Notes: generated by a model from the sequence alone, not told the origin. Positions 37,092 to 47,474 are shown, counted from the first letter of the stretch. The stretch: DNA of 64,000 bases from Bacteroidales bacterium (GCA_024398105.1 JAKSJP010000008.1:1-64000); one strand, 5' to 3'. A program made the numbers and translations.

Positions 37092-38162
37092 ATGAAATTC
37101 AAGATTGCCAAGCTTCCAGGAGACGGTATCGGTCCGGAAGTCGTTGAACAGGCCGTGAAGGCCGTTGACGCCATCTGTGCGAAATTCGGCCACGAGGTCG
37201 AGTATTCATTCGGATACGTCGGAGCATGTGCCATCGACAAGTATGGTGACGCATATCCACAGGAGACACACGAGACCTGCCTCAACGCAGACGCAGTGCT
37301 CTTCGGTGCAGTAGGTGACCCTAAATACGACAACAACCCTACAGCAAAGGTACGCCCTGAGCAGGGCCTCCTCGCAATGAGGAAGCAGCTCGGTCTCTTC
37401 GCGAACCTCCGTCCTGTCGAGACTTTCAAGAGCCTCGTGCACAAAAGTCCTCTCAAGGAAGAGCTCGTAGACGGCGCAGACTTCCTCTGCATGCGTGAGC
37501 TCACCGGCGGCATGTACTTCGGCGCAAAGGGCCGCGAGGACAACGGCGACACCGCATATGACACCAACCTCTACCACAGATATGAGGTAGAGCGCATCCT
37601 CAAGCTCTCATACGAGTACGCACGCAACCGCCGCAAACACCTCACCGTAGTGGACAAGGCCAACGTCCTCGAGTCTTCACGTCTGTGGAGACAGGTAGCA
37701 CAGGAGATGGCTCCTCAGTATCCTGACGTAGAGACAGACTACATGTACGTCGACAACGCTGCGATGAAGCTCATCACAGGTCCTAAGTTCTTCGACGTCC
37801 TCGTGACCGAGAACACCTTCGGTGACATCCTTACCGATGAGGCAAGCTGCGTATCGGGTTCAATGGGTCTCCTCGCATCGGCTTCAGTGGGCGAGCACAC
37901 CTCAGTGTTCGAGCCTATCCACGGTTCATATCCTCAGGCAGCAGGCAAGAACATCGCCAACCCTCTCGCAACCATCCTTTCAGCAGCCATGATGTTCGAA
38001 TACGCATTCGGTCTCATGGAGGAAGGCAAGGCTATCCGCGCGGCAGTCGCAGCATCGATCGACGCGAACATCGTCACCGAAGACCTTGCAGCCCCAGGCG
38101 AGAAGAAGTACTCTACCTCAGAGGTAGGTGACTGGGTTGCAGACTACATCTCAAAGAACTAG
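37092..38162 (+). CDS. leuB: 3-isopropylmalate dehydrogenase
   Basis: The 356-aa NAD enzyme oxidises and decarboxylates 3-isopropylmalate (and 3-methylmalate if citramalate is made). GDGIGPEVV near residues 10-18, [11 protein letters not shown] near 136, [10 protein letters not shown] near 217, and GDILTDEAS plus [12 protein letters not shown] near 244-265 are the usual substrate, metal and cofactor regions. It lies 4 nt after cimA. Confidence 0.95.
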   Translation: MKFKIAKLPGDGIGPEVVEQAVKAVDAICAKFGHEVEYSFGYVGACAIDKYGDAYPQETHETCLNADAVLFGAVGDPKYDNNPTAKVRPEQGLLAMRKQLGLFANLRPVETFKSLVHKSPLKEELVDGADFLCMRELTGGMYFGAKGREDNGDTAYDTNLYHRYEVERILKLSYEYARNRRKHLTVVDKANVLESSRLWRQVAQEMAPQYPDVETDYMYVDNAAMKLITGPKFFDVLVTENTFGDILTDEASCVSGSMGLLASASVGEHTSVFEPIHGSYPQAAGKNIANPLATILSAAMMFEYAFGLMEEGKAIRAAVAASIDANIVTEDLAAPGEKKYSTSEVGDWVADYISKN

Positions 38163-38179
38163 AATAAACTACAATAACT

Positions 38180-39220
38180 ATGGCAGAAATGGATTGGTCT
38201 AATCTTTCTTTCCAGTACAGAAAGACTAATGCTATCATCGTCAGCTACTACAAGGACGGCGAATGGTCGCCTTTGACAGCTACAAAGGATTTTGATTTCC
38301 ACTTCAGCGCATTCGCTGGTGTGTTCCACTATGCAAACGCATGCTTCGAGGGTCTCAAGGCCTTCAGAGGCGTGGACGGCAAGGTACGTCTTTTCCGCCC
38401 TGATGAGAATGCAAAGAGAATCCAGAGAAGTGCCGGACACCTTGACATGGCATATCCTAGCGAGGAGATGTTCATCGAGGCCTGCATGATGGCTGTAAGA
38501 GAGAACATCGAATTCCTTCCTCCTTACGGATATGGTGCTTCAATGTACCTGCGTCCAGTGATCATCGGCATCAACCCTCAGCTCGGAATCGCTTCTTCAA
38601 AGGAAGTGATCTTCGCTGTGATGTGCGCTCCTGTAGGCACATATTCAGGTGCAAAGATCCTTACCCCTGGCACAGCAGTGCTCGCAAGGAACTACGACCG
38701 CGCTGCTCCTAACGGAACAGGTTCATACAAGATCGCAGCGAACTACGCTACATCGCTCCACCCATACAACCTCGCTCACAAGCAGGGCTACAGGGAGCTC
38801 CTCTTCCTCGATCCTGCCACAAAGACCAAGGTCGATGAGTTCGGTTCATCGAACTTCCTCGCAATCAAGGGTAACACCTACGTGACACCTCTTTCTGACT
38901 CAGTCCTTCCTTCAATCACCAACAAGACCCTCCAGGCAGTTGCACAGGATTTCGGCATGACAGTAGAGAAGAGAGTCATTCCTGTAGAGGAAATCGCCGA
39001 GTTCGAGGAGATCAATGCCTGCGGTACAGCAGTAGTCATCACTCCTATCTGCTCTGTCGACGACAAGCCTACCCTCGAAAGCACAGAGATCACCAGGACC
39101 TACAACGTCCCTTCCGGCGACGAGTGCGGTAAGGTCAGCCGCAAGATGTACGACCGCATCCGCGGCATCCAGGACGGTCTCGAAGAGGATACCCACAACT
39201 GGAACTTCTTCCTTGACTAG
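38180..39220 (+). CDS. ilvE: branched-chain amino-acid aminotransferase
   Basis: The 346-aa class IV PLP enzyme transfers the amino group in the last step to Val, Leu and Ile. ACFEGLKAFRG near 54-64, the PLP Lys184 in GTGSYKIAANYATS, and EFGSSNFLAIKG near 225 are characteristic of the eukaryote-like BCAT type. Last gene of the operon; a strong terminator begins 26 nt after its stop. Confidence 0.95.
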   Translation: MAEMDWSNLSFQYRKTNAIIVSYYKDGEWSPLTATKDFDFHFSAFAGVFHYANACFEGLKAFRGVDGKVRLFRPDENAKRIQRSAGHLDMAYPSEEMFIEACMMAVRENIEFLPPYGYGASMYLRPVIIGINPQLGIASSKEVIFAVMCAPVGTYSGAKILTPGTAVLARNYDRAAPNGTGSYKIAANYATSLHPYNLAHKQGYRELLFLDPATKTKVDEFGSSNFLAIKGNTYVTPLSDSVLPSITNKTLQAVAQDFGMTVEKRVIPVEEIAEFEEINACGTAVVITPICSVDDKPTLESTEITRTYNVPSGDECGKVSRKMYDRIRGIQDGLEEDTHNWNFFLD

Positions 39221-39246
39221 GAATTTCCCTGTAAGGGAACCATGAT

Positions 39247-39280
39247 AAAAGCCGTAAGCCACTGACTTACGGCTTTTTTT
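39247..39280 (+). terminator. terminator of the ilv-leu operon
   Basis: AAAAGCCGTAAG (39247-39258) pairs perfectly with CTTACGGCTTTT (39266-39277) over a 7-nt loop, followed by more T to 39280. Confidence 0.92.
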
Positions 39281-39316
39281 GTGCAAAAAAGAAGAAAAAT
39301 ATGCTGATTTCATGTC

Positions 39317-39338
39317 TTTTCGTGCTCGTTCACGAAAA
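39317..39338. promoter_or_regulatory. LacI-type operator 1, susC control region
   Basis: CGTGCTCGTTCACG (39321-39334) is a 14-bp near-palindrome centred on CG, the LacI-family layout, and sits in the longer TTTTCGTG-n6-CACGAAAA symmetry. It lies 12 nt upstream of the TATATTCGC promoter element, over its -33 region. Confidence 0.65.
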
Positions 39339-39346
39339 ATTCTTCC

Positions 39347-39355
39347 TATATTCGC
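39347..39355 (+). promoter_or_regulatory. probable -7 element of the susC promoter
   Basis: TATATTCGC is one base from TAnnTTTGC. The same CTATATTCGCA followed by GGATT recurs on the minus strand upstream of the GH67 gene (56840-56830 region), suggesting a shared promoter type. A second, weaker candidate is TAGTTTGC at 39387-39394. Confidence 0.5.
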
Positions 39356-39399
39356 ACTGGATTGTCCAAAATAGCCTATGTAATAATAGTTTGCTGTTC

Positions 39400-39413
39400 C
39401 GTGACCGTTCACG
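39400..39413. promoter_or_regulatory. LacI-type operator 2, susC leader
   Basis: CGTGACCGTTCACG differs from the perfect palindrome CGTGAACGTTCACG at one position. It lies about 40 nt downstream of the expected start, so a bound repressor could block elongation or loop with operator 1, 79 nt upstream. Confidence 0.65.
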
Positions 39414-39465
39414 CACTAATTAGTAAAACAAAACCACTAAATATTTTTAATCAATCATCTATTCT

Positions 39466-42400
39466 ATGAACAGATCGTCATTTAGGTCTTTGGGCCTGAT
39501 GCTTTGTGCTCTTCTCATGCCTGTCATGGCATTTGCACAGAACATCAATGTACGAGGCTCCGTTGTCGGAACTGACAACGAGCCGATCCCTGGAGCTTAT
39601 GTCTCCGTGGTCAACACATCGAACGGCACTGTTACCGATCTCGATGGTAATTTCTCCCTCACAGTCGGCAGCAATGCCACTCTCGAGGTTTCATTCATGG
39701 GTTACATCACAGAGACTGTAGCTGTCAATGGCAGAACAGCTCTCTCAGTTGTACTCAAGGAAGATTCTGAGGCTCTTGAGGCAACCGTAGTCATCGGTTA
39801 CGGTACCGCAAAGAAGTCAGACATCACCGGTTCAATTTCATCAGTAGGTGGAAATGACCTCCGCGAAATCCCTGCAAACGACATCTCACGCGCCCTCGAA
39901 GGACGAGTTGCCGGTGTCCAGATGACCCAGACATCTTCAAAGCCTGGTTCTTCAATGCAGATCCGCATCCGTGGTCAGAGATCACTTTCTGCTTCTAACG
40001 ACCCTCTCATCGTCCTCGACGGTATTCCATTCATGGGTAACCTCTCAGATATCTCTCCTAACGATATCAAGAGCATGGATATCCTCAAGGATGCCGCATC
40101 AACCGCCATCTACGGTTCAAGAGGTGCGAACGGTGTCATCATGATCACTACCTACAAGGGTGTCGAAGGTTCAGACGCAAGAATCTCATTCAACTCTTAC
40201 ATGACCCTCAAGAAGGCTATCAAGTATCCTATGATGCATGGTGAGAAGTTCATCAAGATGCGTGAGATGGCTGCCTCTTACAACAACTCTATCTACGAGG
40301 ACAACAGCGTTGATACAGATTGGCAGGACCTCCTCTACCGTACCGGTTTCACACAGAACTATGAGCTTTCTGTTTCAGGTGGTACAAAGAGCGGTAGCTA
40401 CCGTTTCGGTACAACCTATTATAAGGATCAGGCTGTCATCCCTACACAGGCATACGACCGTATCGCTCTCAACGGAAGCGTTGACCAGAAGATCGGCAAG
40501 TGGTTCAAGATCGGTTTCTCGACCAACACCAACTACAACACCAACAACGGTAACCAGGTTGACCTTTATGCAGCTCTTTCAAAGTCTCCGCTCGTAAATC
40601 CTTACGACAAGGACGGAAACCTCTATACACGTATCGACATGCCTCTCGATCCTAACCAGTATGTCTTCACAAGAGACGTCATCGAGGATCTCACAGCAAA
40701 GGGTGTATACAACAACGAGTCACGTTCATTCGGTACCTACAACACCGGTTACCTCCAGTTCAACTTCCCTTGGATCGAAGGTCTCAACTACAAGGTAAGC
40801 GTAGGTCTCAACTACCGTAACACCAGAGGCGGCAGCTTCACAGGTTCAGGCGTAAACGCACAGGAAGGCTCACAGAACAGCGCAAGCTGGTCATTCAGCG
40901 AGAACCAGAACTGGACAGTCGAGAACCTCCTCACTTATGACCGCACATTCGGCAAGCATCATATCAATGCTGTTGCTCTCTACTCAGCTGAGCAGACAAC
41001 TTCACAGGGTCAGTCACTCTCTGGTAAGAACATCCCTAACGAGCTCTTCCAGTGGTACAACATCGGCGCATGTCTTGCAACTGACATCACTGTAGGTAGC
41101 GGTTCATACTCACAGTATGGCCTCCTCTCTTACATGGGCCGTCTTATGTACACATACGCTGACAAGTACATGCTTTCAGCTGCTGTACGTTCGGATGCAT
41201 CTTCACGTCTTGCTCCTGGTCACCAGTGGCATACATACCCTGCAGTTTCAGCAGGTTGGAACCTCCACAAGGAGAACTTCATGGCAGGCACAAAGGGCTG
41301 GCTCGATGAGCTCAAGGTCCGTGTCGGATTCGGTGAGACTTCAAACCAGTCAATCTCTCCATACGCTACACTTGGTGGTCTTGGTACCTCAGTATATAAC
41401 TTCGGTGACGAGAAGTACTCAACAGGTTACCGCGTAACCTCTCTTCCTAACGACGAACTCGGCTGGGAGTACTCACTCACATGGAACTACGGTCTCGACT
41501 ACTCATTCTTCCAGGGCAGACTCCGTGGATCAGTCGAGTACTACCGCGTTTCTACAAGAGACATCCTCCTTTCACTCGGTCTTCCTTCAACAGCCGGTGT
41601 AGGTTCAACAACTGCTAACATCGGTGCTACACAGAACAGAGGTCTCGAGTTCACAGTCAACGGAACCATCATCGACAACGATGACTGGAACTGGACCGCA
41701 GGTCTCAACATCTACGCTAACCGCAACAAGCTCGTCGCTCTCGCAGACGGTACACAGGAGAATACTGGTCAGGGTTGGTTCGTAGGCAAGCCTCTCAACT
41801 GTATCTATGACTATGTTTACGATGGTCTCTGGCAGGTTCCTGCAAACGACCACGAGGAGGCTATCATGGACAAGCTCCAGCCTTCAAAGATGAACACAGC
41901 TACCGGTTACAAGGATGCTGTCGGTTCAGTCAGAGTCAAGTACTTCGGTGAGTACGATGAGAACGGCATTCCTGTAAGAGGCATCTCTGCAGCTGACCGT
42001 CAGGCACGCTCAACAGAGCCTATCTTCGCAGGTGGTTTCAATACTACCCTCCGTTGGAAGAACCTCGATCTCTCAGTGATCGGTTCATTCCAGGCAGGTG
42101 GTGTCCTCCTCTCATCTCTCCACACAAGCAACTCTTACCTCAACATGCTTACCGGTCGTCGTGGTCAGCTCGATGTTGACTACTGGACTCCAGAGAACAC
42201 CGGCGCACGTTATCCAAGACCTGGTGCACTCCTTAGCGGTGATAACCCTAACTATGCATCACTCCTTGGTGAGTTCAACGGTACATATGCTAAGATCCGC
42301 ACAATCACCCTCGGTTACAACCTCGGCAGAGTAGCTGCTCTCAAGCAGGCTGGCATCAGCAACTGCCGCGTTTACGCTACAATCCAGAACCCTGGTATCG

Positions 42401-42564
42401 TGCTCTTCTCTGACTTCCACAAGGAGACAGGTCTCGATCCTGAAACCAACGCAAGCAGCGGCTCAACCGCTACAGGTCGTCCTGGTCCATCAGGTCTCTC
42501 ATACGTGGGCTTCAACACCCCTCAGACCCATAACTTCCTCTTTGGTGTCAACTTAACATTCTAA
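39466..42564 (+). CDS. SusC-like TonB-dependent outer-membrane glycan importer
   Basis: The 1032-aa receptor pairs with the next gene to import oligosaccharides, here probably (glucurono)xylo-oligosaccharides. Signal peptide about 1-25 (ending FAQ); carboxypeptidase-regulatory-like domain about 27-110 (GSVVGTDNEPIPGAYVSV); plug about 115-230 with VVIGYGTAKKSDITGS and SRGANGVIMITT, the SusC signatures; 22-strand barrel to a terminal Phe. Codons GGT, GCT and TCA are favoured, as in ilvC. Two LacI-type operators and a promoter lie in the 245-nt region before it. Confidence 0.93.
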   Translation: MNRSSFRSLGLMLCALLMPVMAFAQNINVRGSVVGTDNEPIPGAYVSVVNTSNGTVTDLDGNFSLTVGSNATLEVSFMGYITETVAVNGRTALSVVLKEDSEALEATVVIGYGTAKKSDITGSISSVGGNDLREIPANDISRALEGRVAGVQMTQTSSKPGSSMQIRIRGQRSLSASNDPLIVLDGIPFMGNLSDISPNDIKSMDILKDAASTAIYGSRGANGVIMITTYKGVEGSDARISFNSYMTLKKAIKYPMMHGEKFIKMREMAASYNNSIYEDNSVDTDWQDLLYRTGFTQNYELSVSGGTKSGSYRFGTTYYKDQAVIPTQAYDRIALNGSVDQKIGKWFKIGFSTNTNYNTNNGNQVDLYAALSKSPLVNPYDKDGNLYTRIDMPLDPNQYVFTRDVIEDLTAKGVYNNESRSFGTYNTGYLQFNFPWIEGLNYKVSVGLNYRNTRGGSFTGSGVNAQEGSQNSASWSFSENQNWTVENLLTYDRTFGKHHINAVALYSAEQTTSQGQSLSGKNIPNELFQWYNIGACLATDITVGSGSYSQYGLLSYMGRLMYTYADKYMLSAAVRSDASSRLAPGHQWHTYPAVSAGWNLHKENFMAGTKGWLDELKVRVGFGETSNQSISPYATLGGLGTSVYNFGDEKYSTGYRVTSLPNDELGWEYSLTWNYGLDYSFFQGRLRGSVEYYRVSTRDILLSLGLPSTAGVGSTTANIGATQNRGLEFTVNGTIIDNDDWNWTAGLNIYANRNKLVALADGTQENTGQGWFVGKPLNCIYDYVYDGLWQVPANDHEEAIMDKLQPSKMNTATGYKDAVGSVRVKYFGEYDENGIPVRGISAADRQARSTEPIFAGGFNTTLRWKNLDLSVIGSFQAGGVLLSSLHTSNSYLNMLTGRRGQLDVDYWTPENTGARYPRPGALLSGDNPNYASLLGEFNGTYAKIRTITLGYNLGRVAALKQAGISNCRVYATIQNPGIVLFSDFHKETGLDPETNASSGSTATGRPGPSGLSYVGFNTPQTHNFLFGVNLTF

Positions 42565-42577
42565 TGGATTCCGAATT

Positions 42578-44539
42578 ATGAAAAATATGAATAAAATAGT
42601 CCTTGGTGCTTGTGGAGCTCTCCTGCTCCTCAGCTCATGCACCTCAATCCTTGAGGAGCATCCAAAGAACAAGTATACTCCAGAGTTCTTCACTACCCCT
42701 GCTGGTATTGAGGGTGGACTTACTGCTCTTTACTCACACTACCGTATGTTCGGACAGCATGGTCCGTTCAACAGTGGTTCAGGCGGTACCGATGAGGCTA
42801 CCTACGCTGAGTCTGCAGACGGTGGATTCAAGCTCTGCGACTATTCAGGTGCAGCAGCTGCTCCATCTGGATCAAACTCAATCGGTGGTGAGTACTGGTC
42901 TTTCAGCTACATCAACACAGCTAACGGTATCATCGAGAACGCTGAGGCTGTGAACCTCGCACCTTCACTTATCGCTGAGGCTCGCTTCTTCCGTGCATTC
43001 GACTACTTCAACATGGTACGTTCATTCGGTGGCTGTCCGCTCGACCTCGGTTCAGGTGAGCTTGCATTCAACCGTTCAGCAGTACGTACTTCTACACGTA
43101 ACACCGTTCCTGAGGTTTACGGCAAGTGTATCTTCCCTGACCTCGAGTATGCTGTTGCAAACCTTCCTGAGAAGGGTCGTGTTTCAGGTGCTGTCACAAA
43201 GACTGCCGCACGTATCCTCCTTTCAAAGGCTTATCTTACCTTCGGTTGGTGGCTCGAGAACCCTAAGGGAATCGCTACCTATCCAGAGTGTGACCGCAAG
43301 GCTCTTGACGGAAAGTCTGCTCAGCAGTACTACCAGATGGCTTACGATATGGCAAAAGAGGGTATCGACAACCCAGGTCCATTCAAGCTCATGGATTACT
43401 TCTATCAGGTGAATGATGGTCGCTACGACCGCGTGAACACTGAGAATGTATTCTATGCTGACCATACTGAGAACTCACAGCAGTACAACGGTTCACCTAT
43501 CACCGGTTCGAATACCAGCGGTTCTTCAAACATGGTCAGCTGGGCTATGACATGGAACTACCCAGGTATGACTGCAAAGGCTACTCTCGCAGATGGTTCA
43601 ACCAAGAACATCAACCCTGTCCTCCGTACTGATGCACAGGTTGACGGTCGTCCTTGGACCCGTATGGCTCCTACACACGAGGCTCTCAAGATCATGACTG
43701 AGAACCATCAGTGGGATTCACGTGCCGACGGTACTTTCACTTGGACTCTCACAACCAACTGGACAAAGGACAACAACTTCAAGGATGTTGCATATGTTGA
43801 CGGCCCTAACGGTGCACAGATCAAGATGGGTGAGCGCTTCCTCGTGTTCCTCATGGATGAAGATCCTGATGTCGAGTACACCTTCGCTTCTGGTAAGGGT
43901 GTGATGGGTGTTTCACCTAACTATGACTACTACGTAATCAACCCTGCAGGTGTCAGCCGTCTCAACTACCCTTCACTCTGGAAGTTCGGTCCATACCGTA
44001 CCAACACAACCGGTATCGGTGAGCCTAACTGCGGTTCAACACGTCCTTTCCCAATCCTTCGCTTCTCTGAGCTCTATCTCACAGCTGCTGAGGCTGCATT
44101 CAAGCTCGGCAAGAACGGTGACTCACGCGACATGCTCAATGTCCTCCGTGCACGTGCCGGTAAGTGGAGCATGAAGGAGGAAGGCCGTTTCGAGTATGAG
44201 GCTGACTTCAGCAAGGAACTTACAGACGCTACTCCAGAGACTATCACCATCGACTTCATCCTCGATGAGGCAATGCGTGAGAACTATGGTTCATGCTTCC
44301 GTTGGTTCGAGCTCGTACGTACTCAGACTTTGATCGAGCGTGCAGGCAAGTACACCATCTGCGGTGCTGCTCAGAACGACAGAACTCCTCAGACCTTCAC
44401 ACGTATCTATGAGAACTACCACTATCTCCGCCCAATTCCAAAGAGCCAGATGGATGGTATGCTCGCTACAAACGCTGAGAAGAATGCTTATCAGAACCCT
44501 GGTTACACCAAGGATTTCGATGAGTCTGCTGACCAGTAG
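42578..44539 (+). CDS. SusD-like surface glycan-binding lipoprotein
   Basis: The 653-aa protein forms the lid of the SusC importer. Lipobox LSSC with Cys21; then EEHPKNKYTPEFF, as in the SusD start. TPR-like helices (AEARFFRAFDYFNMVRSFG near 130-148) and the RagB/SusD C-terminal region (RFSELYLTAAEAAFKLGK near 492, DFILDEAMRENYGSCFRWFEL near 552 in parts) follow. It lies 13 nt after SusC. Ligand specificity is inferred from the enzymes beside it. Confidence 0.92.
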   Translation: MKNMNKIVLGACGALLLLSSCTSILEEHPKNKYTPEFFTTPAGIEGGLTALYSHYRMFGQHGPFNSGSGGTDEATYAESADGGFKLCDYSGAAAAPSGSNSIGGEYWSFSYINTANGIIENAEAVNLAPSLIAEARFFRAFDYFNMVRSFGGCPLDLGSGELAFNRSAVRTSTRNTVPEVYGKCIFPDLEYAVANLPEKGRVSGAVTKTAARILLSKAYLTFGWWLENPKGIATYPECDRKALDGKSAQQYYQMAYDMAKEGIDNPGPFKLMDYFYQVNDGRYDRVNTENVFYADHTENSQQYNGSPITGSNTSGSSNMVSWAMTWNYPGMTAKATLADGSTKNINPVLRTDAQVDGRPWTRMAPTHEALKIMTENHQWDSRADGTFTWTLTTNWTKDNNFKDVAYVDGPNGAQIKMGERFLVFLMDEDPDVEYTFASGKGVMGVSPNYDYYVINPAGVSRLNYPSLWKFGPYRTNTTGIGEPNCGSTRPFPILRFSELYLTAAEAAFKLGKNGDSRDMLNVLRARAGKWSMKEEGRFEYEADFSKELTDATPETITIDFILDEAMRENYGSCFRWFELVRTQTLIERAGKYTICGAAQNDRTPQTFTRIYENYHYLRPIPKSQMDGMLATNAEKNAYQNPGYTKDFDESADQ

Positions 44540-44566
44540 TACTGATAGATTTTCATAGAAAATCGC

Positions 44567-44601
44567 TATATTTGAGGAAGGGCCGGCAAACGACCCTTCC
44601 T
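44567..44601 (+). promoter_or_regulatory. promoter-like element and hairpin between susD and the GH115 gene
   Basis: TATATTTG (44567-44574) fits the -7 consensus. Immediately after it AGGAAGGG (44575-44582) pairs with CCCTTCCT (44594-44601), then TATTTAATAA. A hairpin here may lower read-through from the abundant susCD message, or stabilise its 3' end; a promoter start would fall inside the stem. Confidence 0.5.
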
Positions 44602-44629
44602 TATTTAATAACATCAACTACACGCTATT

Positions 44630-47311
44630 ATGAAATTAACCAGAAGGCTCTATGCCGTAGCTCTTGCCGCAGTTCTCTGCTCTTTCCAGGCAATGGCTAT
44701 AGACAACAAAGGCATAGCTCACCAGGAGCATTCCTCAAGCCGTTTCTCAGTCATCAGGAGCAACAGACCGACTGCGATCCTTGCAGACGAGAATGACAAT
44801 TCTGCCATCCAGATCGCGCTCAAGTCCCTCCAGAAGGACTTCACCGCTGTCAGCGGCGCGACTCCAAGGATTTCCAACAGCCCTGATGCATCACAGATGA
44901 TCATCGTAGGCTCGATCGACAGCAAGTACATCTCGCAGATCATCGCCAGCGGCAAGATCGATGGCAATGCCCTCAAGGGAAAGAATGAGAAGTATATCAT
45001 GACCGTCGTCAAGAACCCTGTGGAAGGCGTAGACGAAGCCCTTGTCATCGCAGGTAGCGACAGACGAGGAACAGTCTATGGAATCTACGAGCTCAGTGAG
45101 CAGATCGGCGTATCTCCATGGTATTTCTTCGCCGACACCCCTATCGAGCACAAGTCAGACGTCGCCATTGACCATGGCACCTATACCGCAGGTGAGCCTG
45201 CAGTGAAGTACCGTGGTATCTTCCTCAACGACGAGGCTCCTTGCCTCACCAGCTGGGTGAAGAACTACTATGGCACACAGCGCGGAGGCAAGGCCTTCTA
45301 TGCTGACGTCTTCGAGCTCATCCTCCGTCTCAGAGGTAACTTCATGTGGCCTGCGATGTGGGACTGGGCTTTCTATGCCGACGATCCTGAGAACAGCAAG
45401 ACAGCTGATGAGATGGGTGTAGTCATGGGAACATCTCACCATGAGCCTATGGCCCGCAACCATCAGGAATGGGCCCGTAATCCTAAGGCCTACGGTGGAA
45501 TCTGGGACTATACCCAGAACAAGAAGGAACTTCAGCGCTTCTTCCGCGAGGGTATCGAGCGTTCGAAGAACAACGAGGACCTCATCACCATCGGTATGAG
45601 AGGCGACGGCGACGCAGCCCTCAAGGGATCTGACGCAGACAACATCCAGATGATGGAAGGCCTCTTCAGAGACCAGAGAAACATCATCAGGAAGGTGACA
45701 GGCAAGCCAGCTGAGCAGCGCCAGCAGGTATGGGCGCTCTACAAGGAAGTCCAGCTTTACTACGAGCAGGGTCTCCGCGTACCGGACGATGTCATCATCC
45801 TTATCTCAGACGACAACTGGGGTGATGTCCGCAAACTTCCAAATGAGGAGGAAAGAAAGCATCCAGGCGGATGGGGTATGTACTACCATGTCGACTACGT
45901 AGGTGCGCCACGTAACTCCAAGTGGCTCAACGTGACCCCTGTACAGCACCTCTGGGAGCAGATGCAGCTCACCTATGACTACGGTGTCGACAAGATCTGG
46001 GTCCTCAACGTAGGCGACCTCAAGCCTATGGAGTATCCTATCTCCCTCTTCCTCGACATGGCATGGACCCCTCACAAGTACTCTGCAGCAACTCTTCAGG
46101 ACCATGTACTTGAGTTCTGCGAGCAGCAGTTCGGTTCTCAGCAGGCAGCTGAGGCAGCACGTATCCTCAACCTCCTCTGCAAGTACAGCGGACGTATCAC
46201 AGCCGAGATGCTCGACAAGAACACCTACAACATCGAGAACGGCGAGTGGAAGATGGTCGCTGACGAGTGGGCAAGACTCGAGGCCGAGGCTCTCCGCCAG
46301 TACATGACTCTCGAGCCTAAGTACCGCGACGTATACCAGCAGATCATCCTCTTCCCTACCCAGGCACTTGCAAACGTATATGACATGTACTATGCACAGG
46401 CCATGAACAACAAGCTCTTCGTAGAAGGCAATCCTGCTGCAAACGAATGGGCAGACCGCTGCGAGAAGGACTTCAAGCGCGACTCGCTCCTCTGTCTCTC
46501 ATACAACAAGGACATCGCAGGTGGCAAGTGGGACGGCATGATGACCCAGAAGCATATCGGTTACACCCAGTGGAACGACAACTTCCGTGCTGACACCCAG
46601 CCACAGGTATGCCGCTTCGAAGGCGAGATCAAGAGCGGTCTCTTCGAGTTCAAGGAGAAGAACGGCGTCGTAGCAATGGAGGCTGAGCATTACTTCAGCG
46701 CAAAGAACGCAGCTGATGCACAGTGGACAGTCATCCCTTACATGGGACGTACACTCAGCGGAATCTCGCTTCAGCCTTACAACAAGGCCACAGAAGGTGC
46801 CGAGATCAGCTACAAGTTCGCTCTCACATCCGACGTCAGGACCGCAGAGGTACACTTCATCCTCCACTCGACTCTTCCGTTCGTACGTCTTGAGGGACAT
46901 AGGTTCATGGTTAGTGTCGACGGCGGTGCTGAGCAGGAGATCAACTTCAACAGCCGTCTCAACGAGCAGCCTGAGAACATCCACTCTATCTACTACCCTA
47001 CCGTAGCAAAGAGAGTCGTGGACTGCACAGCGAAGATCGACATCAAGGGTGCCGGTGAGCATATCCTCACCATCAGACCGATCGAGCCTGCGACCGTATT
47101 CGAGAAGATCGTCATCGACTGCGGCGGTTATGAGGAATCATATCTCTTCGGAACAGAGAGCCCTGTAGCCCGTCCATCCGAGGCAGGTGTGATCCCTTCT
47201 CTTCGTCCAGAGAGACCTCGCTTCACCCAAGAGCAACTCGAAGCCATGCGCAAGGCACGCGAAGAGGCCGAAGCAGCCGAAAAGGCCGCTGCAGGCAAGA
47301 AGAAGAAATAG
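44630..47311 (+). CDS. GH115 xylan alpha-1,2-glucuronidase
   Basis: The 893-aa secreted enzyme should remove (4-O-methyl)glucuronic acid from internal as well as terminal xylose of glucuronoxylan. Signal peptide about 1-23 (ending AMA). N-terminal domain about 25-180; the barrel carries KYRGIFLNDEAPCLTSW near 190, MWPAMWDWAFYAD near 237, GTSHHEPMARNHQEW near 262 and LISDDNWGDVRKLP near 390. A beta-sandwich C-terminal part follows (about 675-830). The last 45 residues are Ala/Glu/Lys-rich and end KKKK, an unusual tail. Function in this locus is supported by GH67, uxuA and uxuB. Confidence 0.9.
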   Translation: MKLTRRLYAVALAAVLCSFQAMAIDNKGIAHQEHSSSRFSVIRSNRPTAILADENDNSAIQIALKSLQKDFTAVSGATPRISNSPDASQMIIVGSIDSKYISQIIASGKIDGNALKGKNEKYIMTVVKNPVEGVDEALVIAGSDRRGTVYGIYELSEQIGVSPWYFFADTPIEHKSDVAIDHGTYTAGEPAVKYRGIFLNDEAPCLTSWVKNYYGTQRGGKAFYADVFELILRLRGNFMWPAMWDWAFYADDPENSKTADEMGVVMGTSHHEPMARNHQEWARNPKAYGGIWDYTQNKKELQRFFREGIERSKNNEDLITIGMRGDGDAALKGSDADNIQMMEGLFRDQRNIIRKVTGKPAEQRQQVWALYKEVQLYYEQGLRVPDDVIILISDDNWGDVRKLPNEEERKHPGGWGMYYHVDYVGAPRNSKWLNVTPVQHLWEQMQLTYDYGVDKIWVLNVGDLKPMEYPISLFLDMAWTPHKYSAATLQDHVLEFCEQQFGSQQAAEAARILNLLCKYSGRITAEMLDKNTYNIENGEWKMVADEWARLEAEALRQYMTLEPKYRDVYQQIILFPTQALANVYDMYYAQAMNNKLFVEGNPAANEWADRCEKDFKRDSLLCLSYNKDIAGGKWDGMMTQKHIGYTQWNDNFRADTQPQVCRFEGEIKSGLFEFKEKNGVVAMEAEHYFSAKNAADAQWTVIPYMGRTLSGISLQPYNKATEGAEISYKFALTSDVRTAEVHFILHSTLPFVRLEGHRFMVSVDGGAEQEINFNSRLNEQPENIHSIYYPTVAKRVVDCTAKIDIKGAGEHILTIRPIEPATVFEKIVIDCGGYEESYLFGTESPVARPSEAGVIPSLRPERPRFTQEQLEAMRKAREEAEAAEKAAAGKKKK

Positions 47312-47323
47312 TCCCTGATACAA

Positions 47324-47397
47324 TAAAGAAAGACCTCTGAAACCGGGCTCCAAAGAACTTTGGAAAATGTCGCCCTTGTTTCAGAGGTCTTTCTTTA
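47324..47397. terminator. long bidirectional hairpin after GH115
   Basis: A perfect 20-bp inverted repeat: 47324-47343 and 47378-47397, core AAAGACCTCTGAAAC. Its centre holds a second hairpin, CCAAAG-AA-CTTTGG, and GGGC/GCCC pairs. It closes the rightward susCD-GH115 transcript and can act on leftward transcripts as well. Confidence 0.8.
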
Positions 47398-47440
47398 AGG
47401 AATCAAATACTCGCAAGCAACTGAGAATCAGGCATATACA

Positions 47441-47474
47441 AAATGACTTTCGGCTAAAAAACCGAAAGTCATTT
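47441..47474 (-). terminator. hairpin, 13-bp stem, between convergent arms
   Basis: AAATGACTTTCGG (47441-47453) pairs perfectly with CCGAAAGTCATTT (47462-47474) over CTAAAAAA. On the minus strand it follows the uxuB stop region and is the probable end of the leftward operon. Confidence 0.65.
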
